A DNA stretch of 64,000 nt, from positions 1-64,000 of the forward strand of contig NZ_JAPMLL010000012.1 of NCBI RefSeq assembly GCF_026410255.1. The letters run 5' to 3'. Shown here in pieces: positions 36,265 through 45,021 of the stretch. The position numbers and the translations under genes are program-made. Under the pieces are notes generated by a model. The model was not told the DNA's origin. It did no database searches and saw only the letters and a list, made by a program, of their open reading frames with translations. Each line of letters begins with the position of its first letter. The first letter of the stretch is position 1. The stretch is from Xanthomarina sp. F1114. Lineage in GTDB: Bacteria; Bacteroidota; Bacteroidia; Flavobacteriales; Flavobacteriaceae.

Positions 36265-39078
36265 ATGAAACATATTTTTCTCTTTTTTTTACTATTTATT
36301 TCATTAACTACTTATGCCCAAAACACGGGTTCCTTAACCGGAAAATTAATCGACTTAGATTATAACAACGAACCATTAGTTTTTGCCAACATATTACTAA
36401 AAGGAACCATAAAAGGAACCACATCAGATTTCGATGGTTTATATAAAATGAATGATCTTGAACCAGGAACTCACACTGTTATCTATAGTTTTATTGGTTA
36501 TGAAACGCAAGAAATTGAAGTTGAGATTATAGCAAATAAAGAAACAGAAATGCATGTTTCTATGAAAGCCAGCGCGGCTTCTTTAGATGAAATTATCATT
36601 CAAACAACAACTAGTAGAGAAAGTGAAGCTGTTTTACTATTAGATCAAAAAAAAGCTATTGAAATAAAGCAACATATTGGGGCGGACGAATTATCTAGAA
36701 AAGGAATTAGTGATGCTGCAGGAGCTGTTACAAAAATCTCTGGCGTTTCCAAACAAGAGGGTTCCAGTAATGTTTATGTTCGTGGTTTAGGAGACAGATA
36801 TTTAAATACAACTCTGAACGGGCTTTCAATCCCTTCTACAGATGTTAATAAAAAGAACATCGACCTGGACATCTTCTCTTCAGATATTATTCAAAACGTA
36901 TCAATAAGCAAAGCTTATACCTCAAAATTTTATGGTGACTTTTCTGCAGGGAATATAGATATTTCTTCAAAAGATTATAATGGAAATGGTTTTTTAGATG
37001 TTTTTACTTCTACTGGCTTTAATACCAATGCCATTGACAAGAATTTTGTTAGAAGTGAAGGAACAGGTTATTTTGGATATTATGGAAGATACGACCAAAA
37101 TCCATTTGCAGTTATTTTATCTCATGGAGTGGATCCAGTAAATGCAGGCTCTCCTATTAATGTGGGTTATGGCGCTTCGGCAGGAAAATCATTCGACTTT
37201 AAAAATGGATCTCGTATCAGTGTATTCGCTACAGCTTCGTTTAAAAATAATTACGAATACAGAAAAGGGTCTGCCGTAGATTATACGCTTACCGAAAAAA
37301 AGGCCTTTATAGATAATGCTGAAGAATATGAATACGATACCACAACAACTGCCATGGCGAATGTGAATTATCGTCTGGATGATAACAATGCTATTAAATA
37401 CAATTTCTTATTTATAAATAATTCTTCAGATGTTGTAGGCTATTTTGGAATAGATGGAAAAGGAAGAAACAGAGATGCTCAAGCAAATTCTGACGAAGGT
37501 TTTTATCAAATGAATGTGCAATTCGACCAAACTCAAATGTTTGTCAATCAATTATTAGGAACTCATACTTCAGGGAAATTTGATATAGATTGGGCTTTTG
37601 GTTATAACTCTGTATTCTCTAAACAACCAGACAGAAAACGTATTAGCGTTGAAAACTACCAATATGCCTTAGATAACGACATCAATACAAATCCTATTTT
37701 TTATAGCAATGTGGTATTTGACAACCAACGTTACTTTCAAGATATTCAAGATGAAGAATTCAGTGGAAGAATAAATCTGGCCTATAATATTAACGAAAAA
37801 CTAAAATTGAACTTTGGACTTAACGGAAGAAGTAAACAGAGAAATTTTGAAAACATCCGTTATGGCTATGACATTGTAGAAAATGGCTACCAGATATTTG
37901 ATGTAAACAATTTTAATAGCGTTTTTACTTTAGAAAACTTAAATCTCATCCCTGAGGATAACGGTGTTTATGAAATAAAAGTCATCAATAATATTCCAAG
38001 CCTTTCAAATACCAATAGACCTGGATTACCAGAAAACACTTATATAGGTACATTAGATATTTATTCAAGTTATGTAGATGCTGAAATTACAGCTGGAGAA
38101 AAATGGCTATTTGTTCCTGGCATAAGAATGGAATCTATTAAACAAGATATTGCATTCGATGTTATTAACTTAGGAAATCAAGGTAAAAATAAAATCACTT
38201 CTAATGAGAACTTCTTCCTCCCAAGTTTAAATGTAAAATATGCCTTAACTAGTAATCAGAACCTTCGTTTTTCTGCAAGTCAGACGGTTTCTATCCCAGA
38301 ATTCAAAGAAGTGGCACCTTTTGTTTACGAAGATATTTCTACAAAAATTGGTGGAAACCCAGATTTACTAGACAAAGGATATTCAAAAATTATTAACCTC
38401 GATTTAAAATACGAGTGGTTTTATACTAAAAGCGAAATTATATCACTAGGGGTATTTACCAAAGAAATTAACGATCCTGTAAACCTAGTTGTTGGTGCAG
38501 ATGCTACAGGAACACAGCGTTATTTTAGAACAGGAGATAAGGCAAATGTATACGGAATTGAAGTAGAATTAAGAAAAAACTTAATAAGCGATGAAAATAA
38601 AAACCCAAAGTTATCTCTAGGTTTTAACGCTACCTATATGAAAACTAAACAGGATTTATATAGTACTATAGATGGAAATTATTACGATGTGAGTTTTAAT
38701 AAATCTGAAGACCAACTTCAAGGTGCTTCTCCATTAATATTAAATGCTGATATCAACTACTCTCCAACTTTTGGAAACTACAAACCCATAGCCAATTTAG
38801 TTTTCTCTTATTTCTCTGACAGAATAGACGCCTTAGGCTCTGGCCAATTAGGAAATGTTGTAGAAAAAGGTGTTCCAACTCTAGATTTTATATGGAGAAA
38901 TAACTTTAATAATAAGTTAGAAATAAACCTTAGCATTAAAAACCTGTTAAATCCAACCATAGAATATTTTAGAGAAACAACCTTAGGAGATATTGCCGTA
39001 AACTCGGCCAATGGTAAAGGAATTACAGATTATAAAAAAGGTATGGACTTAGGAGTACAACTTAAATATAAATTTTAA
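36265..39078 (+). CDS. TonB-dependent receptor with carboxypeptidase-like regulatory domain
   Basis: This 937-aa outer-membrane transporter starts at the ATG at 36265 (signal peptide MKHIFLFFLLFISLTTYAQ). The N-terminal CarboxypepD_reg-like domain (about 24-105, GSLTGKLIDLDYNNEPLVFA) leads to a plug domain (about 125-230, SNVYVRGLGDRYLNTTLNGL) and a long beta-barrel ending LGVQLKYKF. The lipoprotein gene follows 38 bp downstream, so the two probably form a pair. No SusD is present, so a glycan-uptake role is less likely. Near porin and phosphate-transport genes it could take up a phosphorus-containing ligand, but this is inference from position. Confidence 0.92.
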   Translation: MKHIFLFFLLFISLTTYAQNTGSLTGKLIDLDYNNEPLVFANILLKGTIKGTTSDFDGLYKMNDLEPGTHTVIYSFIGYETQEIEVEIIANKETEMHVSMKASAASLDEIIIQTTTSRESEAVLLLDQKKAIEIKQHIGADELSRKGISDAAGAVTKISGVSKQEGSSNVYVRGLGDRYLNTTLNGLSIPSTDVNKKNIDLDIFSSDIIQNVSISKAYTSKFYGDFSAGNIDISSKDYNGNGFLDVFTSTGFNTNAIDKNFVRSEGTGYFGYYGRYDQNPFAVILSHGVDPVNAGSPINVGYGASAGKSFDFKNGSRISVFATASFKNNYEYRKGSAVDYTLTEKKAFIDNAEEYEYDTTTTAMANVNYRLDDNNAIKYNFLFINNSSDVVGYFGIDGKGRNRDAQANSDEGFYQMNVQFDQTQMFVNQLLGTHTSGKFDIDWAFGYNSVFSKQPDRKRISVENYQYALDNDINTNPIFYSNVVFDNQRYFQDIQDEEFSGRINLAYNINEKLKLNFGLNGRSKQRNFENIRYGYDIVENGYQIFDVNNFNSVFTLENLNLIPEDNGVYEIKVINNIPSLSNTNRPGLPENTYIGTLDIYSSYVDAEITAGEKWLFVPGIRMESIKQDIAFDVINLGNQGKNKITSNENFFLPSLNVKYALTSNQNLRFSASQTVSIPEFKEVAPFVYEDISTKIGGNPDLLDKGYSKIINLDLKYEWFYTKSEIISLGVFTKEINDPVNLVVGADATGTQRYFRTGDKANVYGIEVELRKNLISDENKNPKLSLGFNATYMKTKQDLYSTIDGNYYDVSFNKSEDQLQGASPLILNADINYSPTFGNYKPIANLVFSYFSDRIDALGSGQLGNVVEKGVPTLDFIWRNNFNNKLEINLSIKNLLNPTIEYFRETTLGDIAVNSANGKGITDYKKGMDLGVQLKYKF

Positions 39079-39116
39079 ACACAATTAATAAACAATCAAA
39101 ATCAAACTAGAAAAAA

Positions 39117-40283
39117 ATGAAAAACAACTTAATTTTTGGATTAGCAATAGTAAGCATGCTTTTCTCTTGCTCCACAGACGACACATCAGACATTAACTTA
39201 CCTGATAATAATTCAGGCAATGAAACCCCTGATTCAGAAACTATTTTTCTCTCGGGCACTTATAACGAAGATCTTATTCTAGACGCCAACAATACATATA
39301 AAGTAAATGGCTCTTTAATCATGGCTAGCGGAACTACACTAGAAATTCCAGCTGGAATGACTATTAAAGCTTTAGCTTCTGGTGCTAATGTTTATGTAGC
39401 TATTTCTCAAGGTGCAAAAATAATTGCTAACGGAACAGCAAGTAATCCAATTGTATTTACATCGGATGCTTCTTCGCCTTCTGCTGGAGATTGGGGAGGC
39501 TTAATTCTCTTAGGAAAAGCGCCAATTAACTCTGTTACAGGAACGGCTACCTCAACTTCAGAAATTGCCAGCTTACCATTTGGTGGAACTAATCCTACTG
39601 ACAATTCCGGAAGTCTACGTTATGTACGTGTAGAATATTCTGGAGGTTCGGCAGATGGACAATCAGAAAACAACGGTTTCTCCTTCTATGGGGTTGGAAA
39701 CGGAACTACCGTTGAATATATCCAGGCTTTTGAAGGAAAAGATGATGGTGTTGAATTTTTTGGAGGAACAGTAAATGCAAGCTACGTTTCGGTTATCAAT
39801 GCGCAAGACGATTCTATTGACTGGACAGAAGGTTACACCGGAACCATTACTAATGCTTATGTAAAACATGGAGACATTCATGATAAAGGTATTGAAGCAG
39901 ATGGTTATAACACCGATTTTAGCAATGCAGGAGGATACTATTCTAAACCAACAGTTACTAACTTAACTATTATAGGTCAGGGTTCTTCAACAGCAAACGA
40001 AGCCATAAGGTTAAGAGCTGGAACCCAAGGGATCTTTAATAATGTTTTAATTGAAGGTTTTGAAGAAGCTTTCGATATTGATGGAGATGCAGGAGATAAT
40101 CCAACTGGCGCAGGAGTACTTAATGGTAACCTATCTGTTACCGATATCACATTTATAGATGTGACTTTAAAAATGAAAAATGATACTGCCGAAACTTTTA
40201 CGGAAGCAGATTTTATTTCTGGAGAAGAAAATGGAACAGGAACAGATTATGCTTCTTGGGGAGCATCCTGGACTGTTGAATAA
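39117..40283 (+). CDS. Beta-helix-like lipoprotein, partner of the TonB receptor
   Basis: This 388-aa lipoprotein has the signal MKNNLIFGLAIVSMLFSCST (lipobox FSC). The body repeats short strand-turn units (TYKVNGSLIMASGTTLEIPA, NPIVFTSDASSPSAGDWGGL, YVRVEYSGGSADGQSENNG) that suggest a right-handed parallel beta-helix. It follows the TonB receptor and is likely its surface-exposed partner. Proteins of this kind are often seen beside TonB receptors in Flavobacteria, some in phosphate-limited expression sets; I cannot confirm this here. Confidence 0.75.
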   Translation: MKNNLIFGLAIVSMLFSCSTDDTSDINLPDNNSGNETPDSETIFLSGTYNEDLILDANNTYKVNGSLIMASGTTLEIPAGMTIKALASGANVYVAISQGAKIIANGTASNPIVFTSDASSPSAGDWGGLILLGKAPINSVTGTATSTSEIASLPFGGTNPTDNSGSLRYVRVEYSGGSADGQSENNGFSFYGVGNGTTVEYIQAFEGKDDGVEFFGGTVNASYVSVINAQDDSIDWTEGYTGTITNAYVKHGDIHDKGIEADGYNTDFSNAGGYYSKPTVTNLTIIGQGSSTANEAIRLRAGTQGIFNNVLIEGFEEAFDIDGDAGDNPTGAGVLNGNLSVTDITFIDVTLKMKNDTAETFTEADFISGEENGTGTDYASWGASWTVE

Positions 40284-40301
40284 ACAATAATGAATTAGTC
40301 T

Positions 40302-40344
40302 AAAAAGTAAAAAGCATCTCCAATTTGGTATGCTTTTACTTTTT
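40302..40344. terminator. Terminator between the lipoprotein and YwqK-like genes
   Basis: A long A/T-rich hairpin, AAAAAGTAAAAAGCAT against ATGCTTTTACTTTTT, with one bulged A and a 12-nt loop. T-rich on both strands, it serves both convergent genes. Confidence 0.85.
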
Positions 40345-40358
40345 AAGTATCATACAAT

Positions 40359-40712
40359 TTAATTGAGATGCATGCTCGCGGACTTCTTAGTCCATTCGCT
40401 AACACTTGCGATTGCATTGTTATTATAATCTACTTCTTTTAAAGTTTTATCATTCCAATAAAACCATTTGCCGACTTTCTTCCCATTATCATAATTTGCA
40501 GAAATTGCTTTTTCACCTGCTGTGTTAAAACTCAACCACTCACCTTGAAGTTTCCCATCTAGAGAATAAGTCCCAGTTTGGCTTATTACTCCATTGTCGT
40601 GATAATAAATCACTTCAATTAAGTTGGTGTTCTTGTTGAATTTTAATTCTCTCCCTTGTGCAAAAGAGCCCACAGAAATTAAGAAGGTGAAAAGCATGAT
40701 CATGTTCTTCAT
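40359..40712 (-). CDS. Secreted MORN/YwqK-like repeat protein
   Basis: This 117-aa protein starts at the ATG at 40712 (MKNMIMLFTFLISVGSFAQG), giving a normal signal peptide; the longer in-frame start at 40772 lies upstream of the predicted -7 box. The body has MORN-variant repeats of the YwqK type: EVIYYHDNGVISQTGTYSLD, GEWLSFNTAGEKAISANYDN, GKWFYWNDKTLKEVDY. Although such proteins are often named antitoxins, no toxin is present. A promoter with a -7 box and a four-fold 11-bp repeat directly upstream suggests PhoB-type control. Function unknown. Confidence 0.8.
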   Translation of the reverse strand: MKNMIMLFTFLISVGSFAQGRELKFNKNTNLIEVIYYHDNGVISQTGTYSLDGKLQGEWLSFNTAGEKAISANYDNGKKVGKWFYWNDKTLKEVDYNNNAIASVSEWTKKSASMHLN

Positions 40713-40738
40713 AATTATTGGGTTTATATGTTCTCTTC

Positions 40739-40746
40739 CAAATATA
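40739..40746 (-). promoter_or_regulatory. -7 box of the YwqK-like gene
   Basis: On the minus strand TATATTTG fits TAnnTTTG, 26 bp before the ATG at 40712. The 11-bp repeats begin about 11 bp upstream, where the -33 box would be, the usual placement for a PhoB-type activator. Confidence 0.55.
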
Positions 40747-40754
40747 ACTATTCG

Positions 40755-40797
40755 GAAACATTTTAGCAACATTAAATTAACATTAACTTTACATTAG
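40755..40797. promoter_or_regulatory. Four-fold 11-bp direct repeat, PhoB-type operator
   Basis: The core ACATT recurs at 40758, 40769, 40780 and 40791, exactly 11 bp apart, three times as ACATTA and once as ACATTT. Tandem 11-bp repeats are the signature of OmpR/PhoB-family winged-helix dimers (the E. coli Pho box is built of 11-bp units). It lies between the YwqK-like gene and the OprP porin gene. Assignment to PhoB is supported by the phosphate genes nearby but not proven. Confidence 0.55.
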
Positions 40798-40984
40798 AGG
40801 CTTAAATATTTGATTTTAAATGAAGTAAAAGCAACTGTAATGATTATTTTTTTAATAATTACTTAATGTTCCAGTTACAATAAGGTCATTAATAATGCTG
40901 ATCTTTGGACTGTCTTAAGACAATTAAATAAGTAATTTCATATAATCTATTAGTTTTTGTCGACTATTTTATCATGAATTCTAT

Positions 40985-41012
40985 GGCTGCTTTTGGCCAA
41001 GGCAGCCTTTTT
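40985..41012 (+). terminator. Orphan intrinsic terminator in the leader upstream of oprP
   Basis: The stem GGCTGC/GCAGCC (40985-40990 with 41002-41007) can be lengthened by TGGCCA inside the loop, and is followed by TTTTT. No gene ends here on the plus strand. It could terminate a short RNA started after 40800 or attenuate read-through towards the porin gene. Confidence 0.65.
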
Positions 41013-41029
41013 AGCATACCTTAAATTTA

Positions 41030-41057
41030 ATATTTAGGAAACATTAATTTAATATTA
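41030..41057 (+). promoter_or_regulatory. Possible PhoB-type repeats upstream of the OprP porin gene
   Basis: ATATTT at 41030, ACATTA at 41041 and ATATTA at 41052 keep the 11-bp phase of the stronger site at 40758-40796. GAAACAT, as in that site, precedes the second unit. The ATG of the porin is at 41096. It is degenerate and AT-rich, so confidence is low. Confidence 0.3.
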
Positions 41058-41095
41058 AAGTTAGTTCTTTGTAGCGACAAAAACTAAAGCCTAAA

Positions 41096-42295
41096 ATGAA
41101 ATTTAAAGTAACTCTAATTATTTTATTAGTTTCCTTCCAATTTGTAACCGGACAAGAAACATCTTCTTCAAAATTTGGGAAAGGCATCTTAAATATTGTT
41201 GGACAAGACAGCACTTGGTCTATGAAGGTTGGTGCTAGAATGCAATTTTTAGCTCTGGCTAGCTGGGAAAACAATGATGGGGAACTTATGAATGGTAAAA
41301 CTGCTTTTTTAGTAAGAAGAGCTAGATTAAAATTTGATGGTTTTGCTTTAACTCCAAAATTAACATATAAATTACAATTGGGGTTTACCAATAGAGATAT
41401 GGCTGGAACCTCAATTTACACCAGTAATACACCAAGATTTATTTTAGACGCAGTCATGATGTGGAATTTTTACAAAAATTTCGAATTGTGGTTTGGACAA
41501 GCAAAACTTCCTGGAAATAGAGATGGTATTATTTCTTCTGCAAATCTTCAGTTTGTAGATAGATCCATTTTAAGTGCAGAGTTTAATATAGATAGAGATT
41601 TAGGAATCCAACTTAGGCATTATTTCAACCTAACAGACACCTTTGTTGTTAGAGAGGCCTTAGCTATTTCACAAGGTGAAGGCAGAAATATAACCACCGG
41701 AAATGCTGGAGGTTTTCAGTATACTGGACGTATAGAATTGTTACCCTTAGGCTTGTTTCCTAATAAAGGAGACTATATTGGAGGCTCTATTTACAGACCC
41801 GAAACACCCAAAATAGCCATTGGTGCTACTTACGATTTTAACCATGATGCCGTTAAAACCAGAAGTAATCAAGGTGTATTTATGGAAACAGATTCAGGTT
41901 TTTATGAAACAAATATTTCTACATTCTTTATAGATGCTATGTTCAAATATAAAGGCTTTTCTTTTATGGGAGAATATGCAGACCGAAATGCCTCAGATCC
42001 AATTGCAAAAGATGAAGAAGGTGTTCCTACAGGACAAATTGTACAAGTTGGAAAAGCTATAAATCTTCAGGGGGGGTACTTATTTAAAAATAATTGGGAA
42101 ATAGGAAGTAGATTCTCCACGGTAGATTTAAGCAATAGTACGGTTGGACCAACTCAGGTTGACGAATATACTTTAGGTATTTCTAAATATATTGTTGGAC
42201 ATAAATTAAAAGTCCAATCAGATGTTACTTATATAGATACAGAGATAATAAACAGCAGATTAGCTTATAGGCTTCAGTTTGAAGTTCATTTCTAA
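41096..42295 (+). CDS. Phosphate-selective porin (OprO/OprP family)
   Basis: This 399-aa outer-membrane porin has a signal peptide (MKFKVTLIILLVSFQFVTGQ). A beta-barrel pattern follows: SMKVGARMQFLALASWENND, FLVRRARLKFDGFALTPKLT and YKLQLGFTNRDM are characteristic of the OprO/OprP family, as is LWFGQAKLPGNRDGIISSA. The last strand ends LAYRLQFEVHF. The PiT transporter gene follows at 75 bp on the same strand, so porin and permease form a phosphate route from the outer to the inner membrane. Confidence 0.9.
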   Translation: MKFKVTLIILLVSFQFVTGQETSSSKFGKGILNIVGQDSTWSMKVGARMQFLALASWENNDGELMNGKTAFLVRRARLKFDGFALTPKLTYKLQLGFTNRDMAGTSIYTSNTPRFILDAVMMWNFYKNFELWFGQAKLPGNRDGIISSANLQFVDRSILSAEFNIDRDLGIQLRHYFNLTDTFVVREALAISQGEGRNITTGNAGGFQYTGRIELLPLGLFPNKGDYIGGSIYRPETPKIAIGATYDFNHDAVKTRSNQGVFMETDSGFYETNISTFFIDAMFKYKGFSFMGEYADRNASDPIAKDEEGVPTGQIVQVGKAINLQGGYLFKNNWEIGSRFSTVDLSNSTVGPTQVDEYTLGISKYIVGHKLKVQSDVTYIDTEIINSRLAYRLQFEVHF

Positions 42296-42370
42296 ATCAT
42301 AACGTTTTGGTAACATACTAACGAAAATCACATTAGATATTTGCAAATACTTTTAAGACACTAAAAATAT

Positions 42371-44674
42371 ATGGAAAATATATATCTCTTAATGATTGTT
42401 GCTTTAGCTGTTCTAGCTATTGCCGATTTAGTAATTGGAGTTAGCAATGACGCTGTAAACTTTTTAAACTCTGCCATTGGCTCTAAAGCTATCTCGTTTA
42501 AAACCATTATGATTGTTGCTAGTATAGGAGTAGCCATTGGTGCTGTTTTCTCAAGCGGAATGATGGAAGTTGCCAGAAAAGGGATTTTTAATCCACATGA
42601 ATTTATGTTCAATGAAATCATGATTATTTTTATGGCTGTCATGATTACAGACATCTTATTACTAGATTTTTTCAACACTGTTGGAATGCCAACTTCAACT
42701 ACGGTTTCCATTGTATTTGAGCTTCTAGGAGCATCTGTAGCTATGGCCTTAATAAAAGTTGCCCATGACGGAGGTGGTTTATCAGATGCTATTAATTATA
42801 TAAACACGTCCAAAGCTACAGAAATCATCTTCGGAATCCTCCTCTCTGTCGTCGTCGCCTTTACTGTTGGAGCCATAGTCCAATGGGTTGCAAGACTTCT
42901 ATTGTCTTATAATTTTGAAAAGAAAGCCAATTGGGTTGGAGCTCTATTTGGAGGAATTGCACTAACGTCTATTACTTATTTCATATTTATAAAAGGTTTA
43001 AACGGTACCTCTCTTGCATCTCAAAAATTTGGATTTTTAGGCAATACCTCTTTAGATTACTATATAGAGTCTCATGTTCTATTAATAGTTAGTCTTAGTT
43101 TAACTTTCTGGATTTTGTTATCTTACCTCCTAATAGCTATTTTTAAAACAAATATCTATAAACTCATTATTTTAGTTGGAACCTTTGCTCTAGCCTTAGC
43201 ATTTGCTGGTAACGATTTAGTTAACTTTATTGGAGTACCTATTGCCGGTTGGATATCTTATTCTACTTGGGCGGCATCTGGAATTCCTGCAGATGCATTT
43301 AGCATGGGCTTTCTAGCAGATAAAGTACCAACTCCTACCTTCTTGTTAGTGGGAGCAGGACTTATAATGGTGGCAACTTTATGGTTTTCAAGTAAGGCTA
43401 AAGCTGTGGTTAAAACCTCTTTAGACCTATCTAGTCAAGAAGAAACAAAAGAACGTTTTCAACCTAATTTCTTATCTCGAGGTTTTGTACGTTTTGCCAT
43501 TTTAGGATCGCAAATGTCTTCTTATATTCTACCGGAATCCTGGCAAGTAAAAATTGAAAAGCAATTTGAGAAACCGGTAATTCCATTAAAAAAAGATAAG
43601 ACATACGAGCTACCTGCTTTCGATTTGGTACGTGCAGCCGTAAATTTAATGGTTGCAGCTGTTCTAATTTCTATTGCAACCTCTATGAAACTGCCTTTAT
43701 CTACCACTTACGTAACATTTATGGTTGCCATGGGAACCTCTTTAGCAGATAGAGCCTGGGGTGCAGAAAGTGCTGTTTATAGAGTAGCCGGGGTGCTAAA
43801 CGTTATAGGAGGCTGGTTCTTTACGGCTTTTATTGCCTTTATATCTGCTGCTATTATTGCTTATTTCCTTAATTGGAACGTTAAAGTTATGGTTCCTATA
43901 TTTTTATTAATAGCTACTTTTCTTTTAGTTAGAAGCTATATAGCACATAAAAAGAAAACTCAAGAAACTAAAGAAGAAGATAGTTTAACCCGTGCTGAAA
44001 GCAGTTCTGTTCAAGGGGTTATTCACGAAAGTGCAGGTAATATTGCTAATGTTATTAAACGTGGAAATAGAATTTATACCAATGCCATTAATGGTTTAGC
44101 TAAGCAAGATTTAACTCTACTTAAAAAGAATAAAAAGCAAGTAGTAAAACTATCTAACGAAATAGATGAGCTTAGAGATCATATTTTCTATTTTATAAAG
44201 AATTTAGACGAGTCTAGTGTTGGAGCAAGTAGTTTTTACATTAATATATTAGGTTACTTGCAAGACATTGCACAATCTTTAGAATACATTTCAAAAGTGA
44301 GTCATAAACACGTAAATAACAATCATAAAAAACTTAAGTTCAGTCAGATAAAAGAGTTAAAAGAAGTGGATGAGCGTTTTGAAAGGTTGTTTGAAAACAC
44401 AAGACACGCGTTTGAATCTGGTTCTTTTGAAGAAATAGGTCTTATATTAAACAGAAAGAAAGAGATTGTAACTTTAGTATCAACTAAAATACATAAGCAA
44501 GTAGAGCGTACTAGAACAGAAGAGTCTAGTCCGAAGAATACTACTTTGTACTTCAGTCTTCTATTAGAAACAAAAGATTTATTAGCAGCTATTATGAATT
44601 TATTAGAAGAGTACCACAGTGCTTTTGATAGTTCTATTACACCAGCAAAAATTCCAGATGAACCAATAGAATAA
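42371..44674 (+). CDS. PiT-family inorganic phosphate transporter fused to a PhoU-like domain
   Basis: This 767-aa low-affinity phosphate transporter has the two PiT signature repeats: LVIGVSNDAVNFLNSAIGSK near the N-terminus and FAGNDLVNFIGVPIAG at about residue 277, plus STTYVTFMVAMGTSLADRAW in the second half. About twelve membrane helices extend to residue 535. The C-terminal region (about 555-760) is soluble, helical and charged, like DUF47/PhoU proteins, which are usually encoded by a separate gene next to pit. The fusion suggests in-cis control of the permease. It is followed by a terminator. Confidence 0.9.
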   Translation: MENIYLLMIVALAVLAIADLVIGVSNDAVNFLNSAIGSKAISFKTIMIVASIGVAIGAVFSSGMMEVARKGIFNPHEFMFNEIMIIFMAVMITDILLLDFFNTVGMPTSTTVSIVFELLGASVAMALIKVAHDGGGLSDAINYINTSKATEIIFGILLSVVVAFTVGAIVQWVARLLLSYNFEKKANWVGALFGGIALTSITYFIFIKGLNGTSLASQKFGFLGNTSLDYYIESHVLLIVSLSLTFWILLSYLLIAIFKTNIYKLIILVGTFALALAFAGNDLVNFIGVPIAGWISYSTWAASGIPADAFSMGFLADKVPTPTFLLVGAGLIMVATLWFSSKAKAVVKTSLDLSSQEETKERFQPNFLSRGFVRFAILGSQMSSYILPESWQVKIEKQFEKPVIPLKKDKTYELPAFDLVRAAVNLMVAAVLISIATSMKLPLSTTYVTFMVAMGTSLADRAWGAESAVYRVAGVLNVIGGWFFTAFIAFISAAIIAYFLNWNVKVMVPIFLLIATFLLVRSYIAHKKKTQETKEEDSLTRAESSSVQGVIHESAGNIANVIKRGNRIYTNAINGLAKQDLTLLKKNKKQVVKLSNEIDELRDHIFYFIKNLDESSVGASSFYINILGYLQDIAQSLEYISKVSHKHVNNNHKKLKFSQIKELKEVDERFERLFENTRHAFESGSFEEIGLILNRKKEIVTLVSTKIHKQVERTRTEESSPKNTTLYFSLLLETKDLLAAIMNLLEEYHSAFDSSITPAKIPDEPIE

Positions 44675-44703
44675 GCTCTAATAAACAATCTTTTTAAATT
44701 AAA

Positions 44704-44743
44704 AAAGCATCTCGTTCCAGACTATAGGAAGAGATGCTTTTTT
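44704..44743 (+). terminator. Terminator of the OprP-PiT operon
   Basis: The perfect 10-bp stem AAAGCATCTC/GAGATGCTTT (44704-44713 with 44731-44740) has a 17-nt loop and is followed by further T residues. Confidence 0.9.
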
Positions 44744-44937
44744 TATAACACTTAATAATAAAGAGTTAAAGTTTATACAGCAAGCAACTGCTTTCACTAA
44801 TTTAACTCAGACAATCCAAACTTTTGTATTTATTTAAAAGAATAAAATCATACACCTGAATAGTACATTTTAAAACGAATTTTATAACGCTCCTACTATA
44901 ATATAATTTACTAAAGTAGACCTTAAAACAAGTCATA

Positions 44938-45021
44938 AAAAAAACCAGTTTTCACTGGTTTTTTTAAATCGATTAATAGCAACCATCTATAAAATGAAAT
45001 GCTTATCCCTTAATTAATAGC
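44938..45021 (-). ncRNA. Candidate small RNA C, divergent from the LytTR operon
   Basis: On the minus strand, the proposed start is at GCTATTAATTA (45021-45011), followed by AGGG as in copies A and B. The transcript would end at the hairpin CCAGTGAAAACTGG (44959-44946) followed by a long T-run, a strong terminator. The length would be about 85 nt. No reading frame of useful length is present. The LytTR operators lie directly upstream of its core promoter. Confidence 0.45.
44941..44965. terminator. Bidirectional hairpin terminator of small RNA C
   Basis: The stem AAAACCAGT/ACTGGTTTT has a 4-nt loop and T-runs on both strands. On the plus strand no gene ends within 200 bp upstream other than the PiT gene, which has its own terminator, so its main user is probably the minus-strand transcript. 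Confidence 0.8.

Noticed and set aside
40359-40712. YwqK-like protein as an antitoxin of a toxin-antitoxin module
   Set aside because: The name is inherited from database labels. The protein has a signal peptide and MORN-like repeats, and no toxin-like gene is adjacent.
42301-42343. PhoB-type repeat or regular promoter before the PiT gene
   Set aside because: ACATAC (42313) and ACATTA (42330) are 17 bp apart, not 11. GATATTTG at 42336-42343 resembles a -7 box but the nearest TTG is 26 bp upstream.
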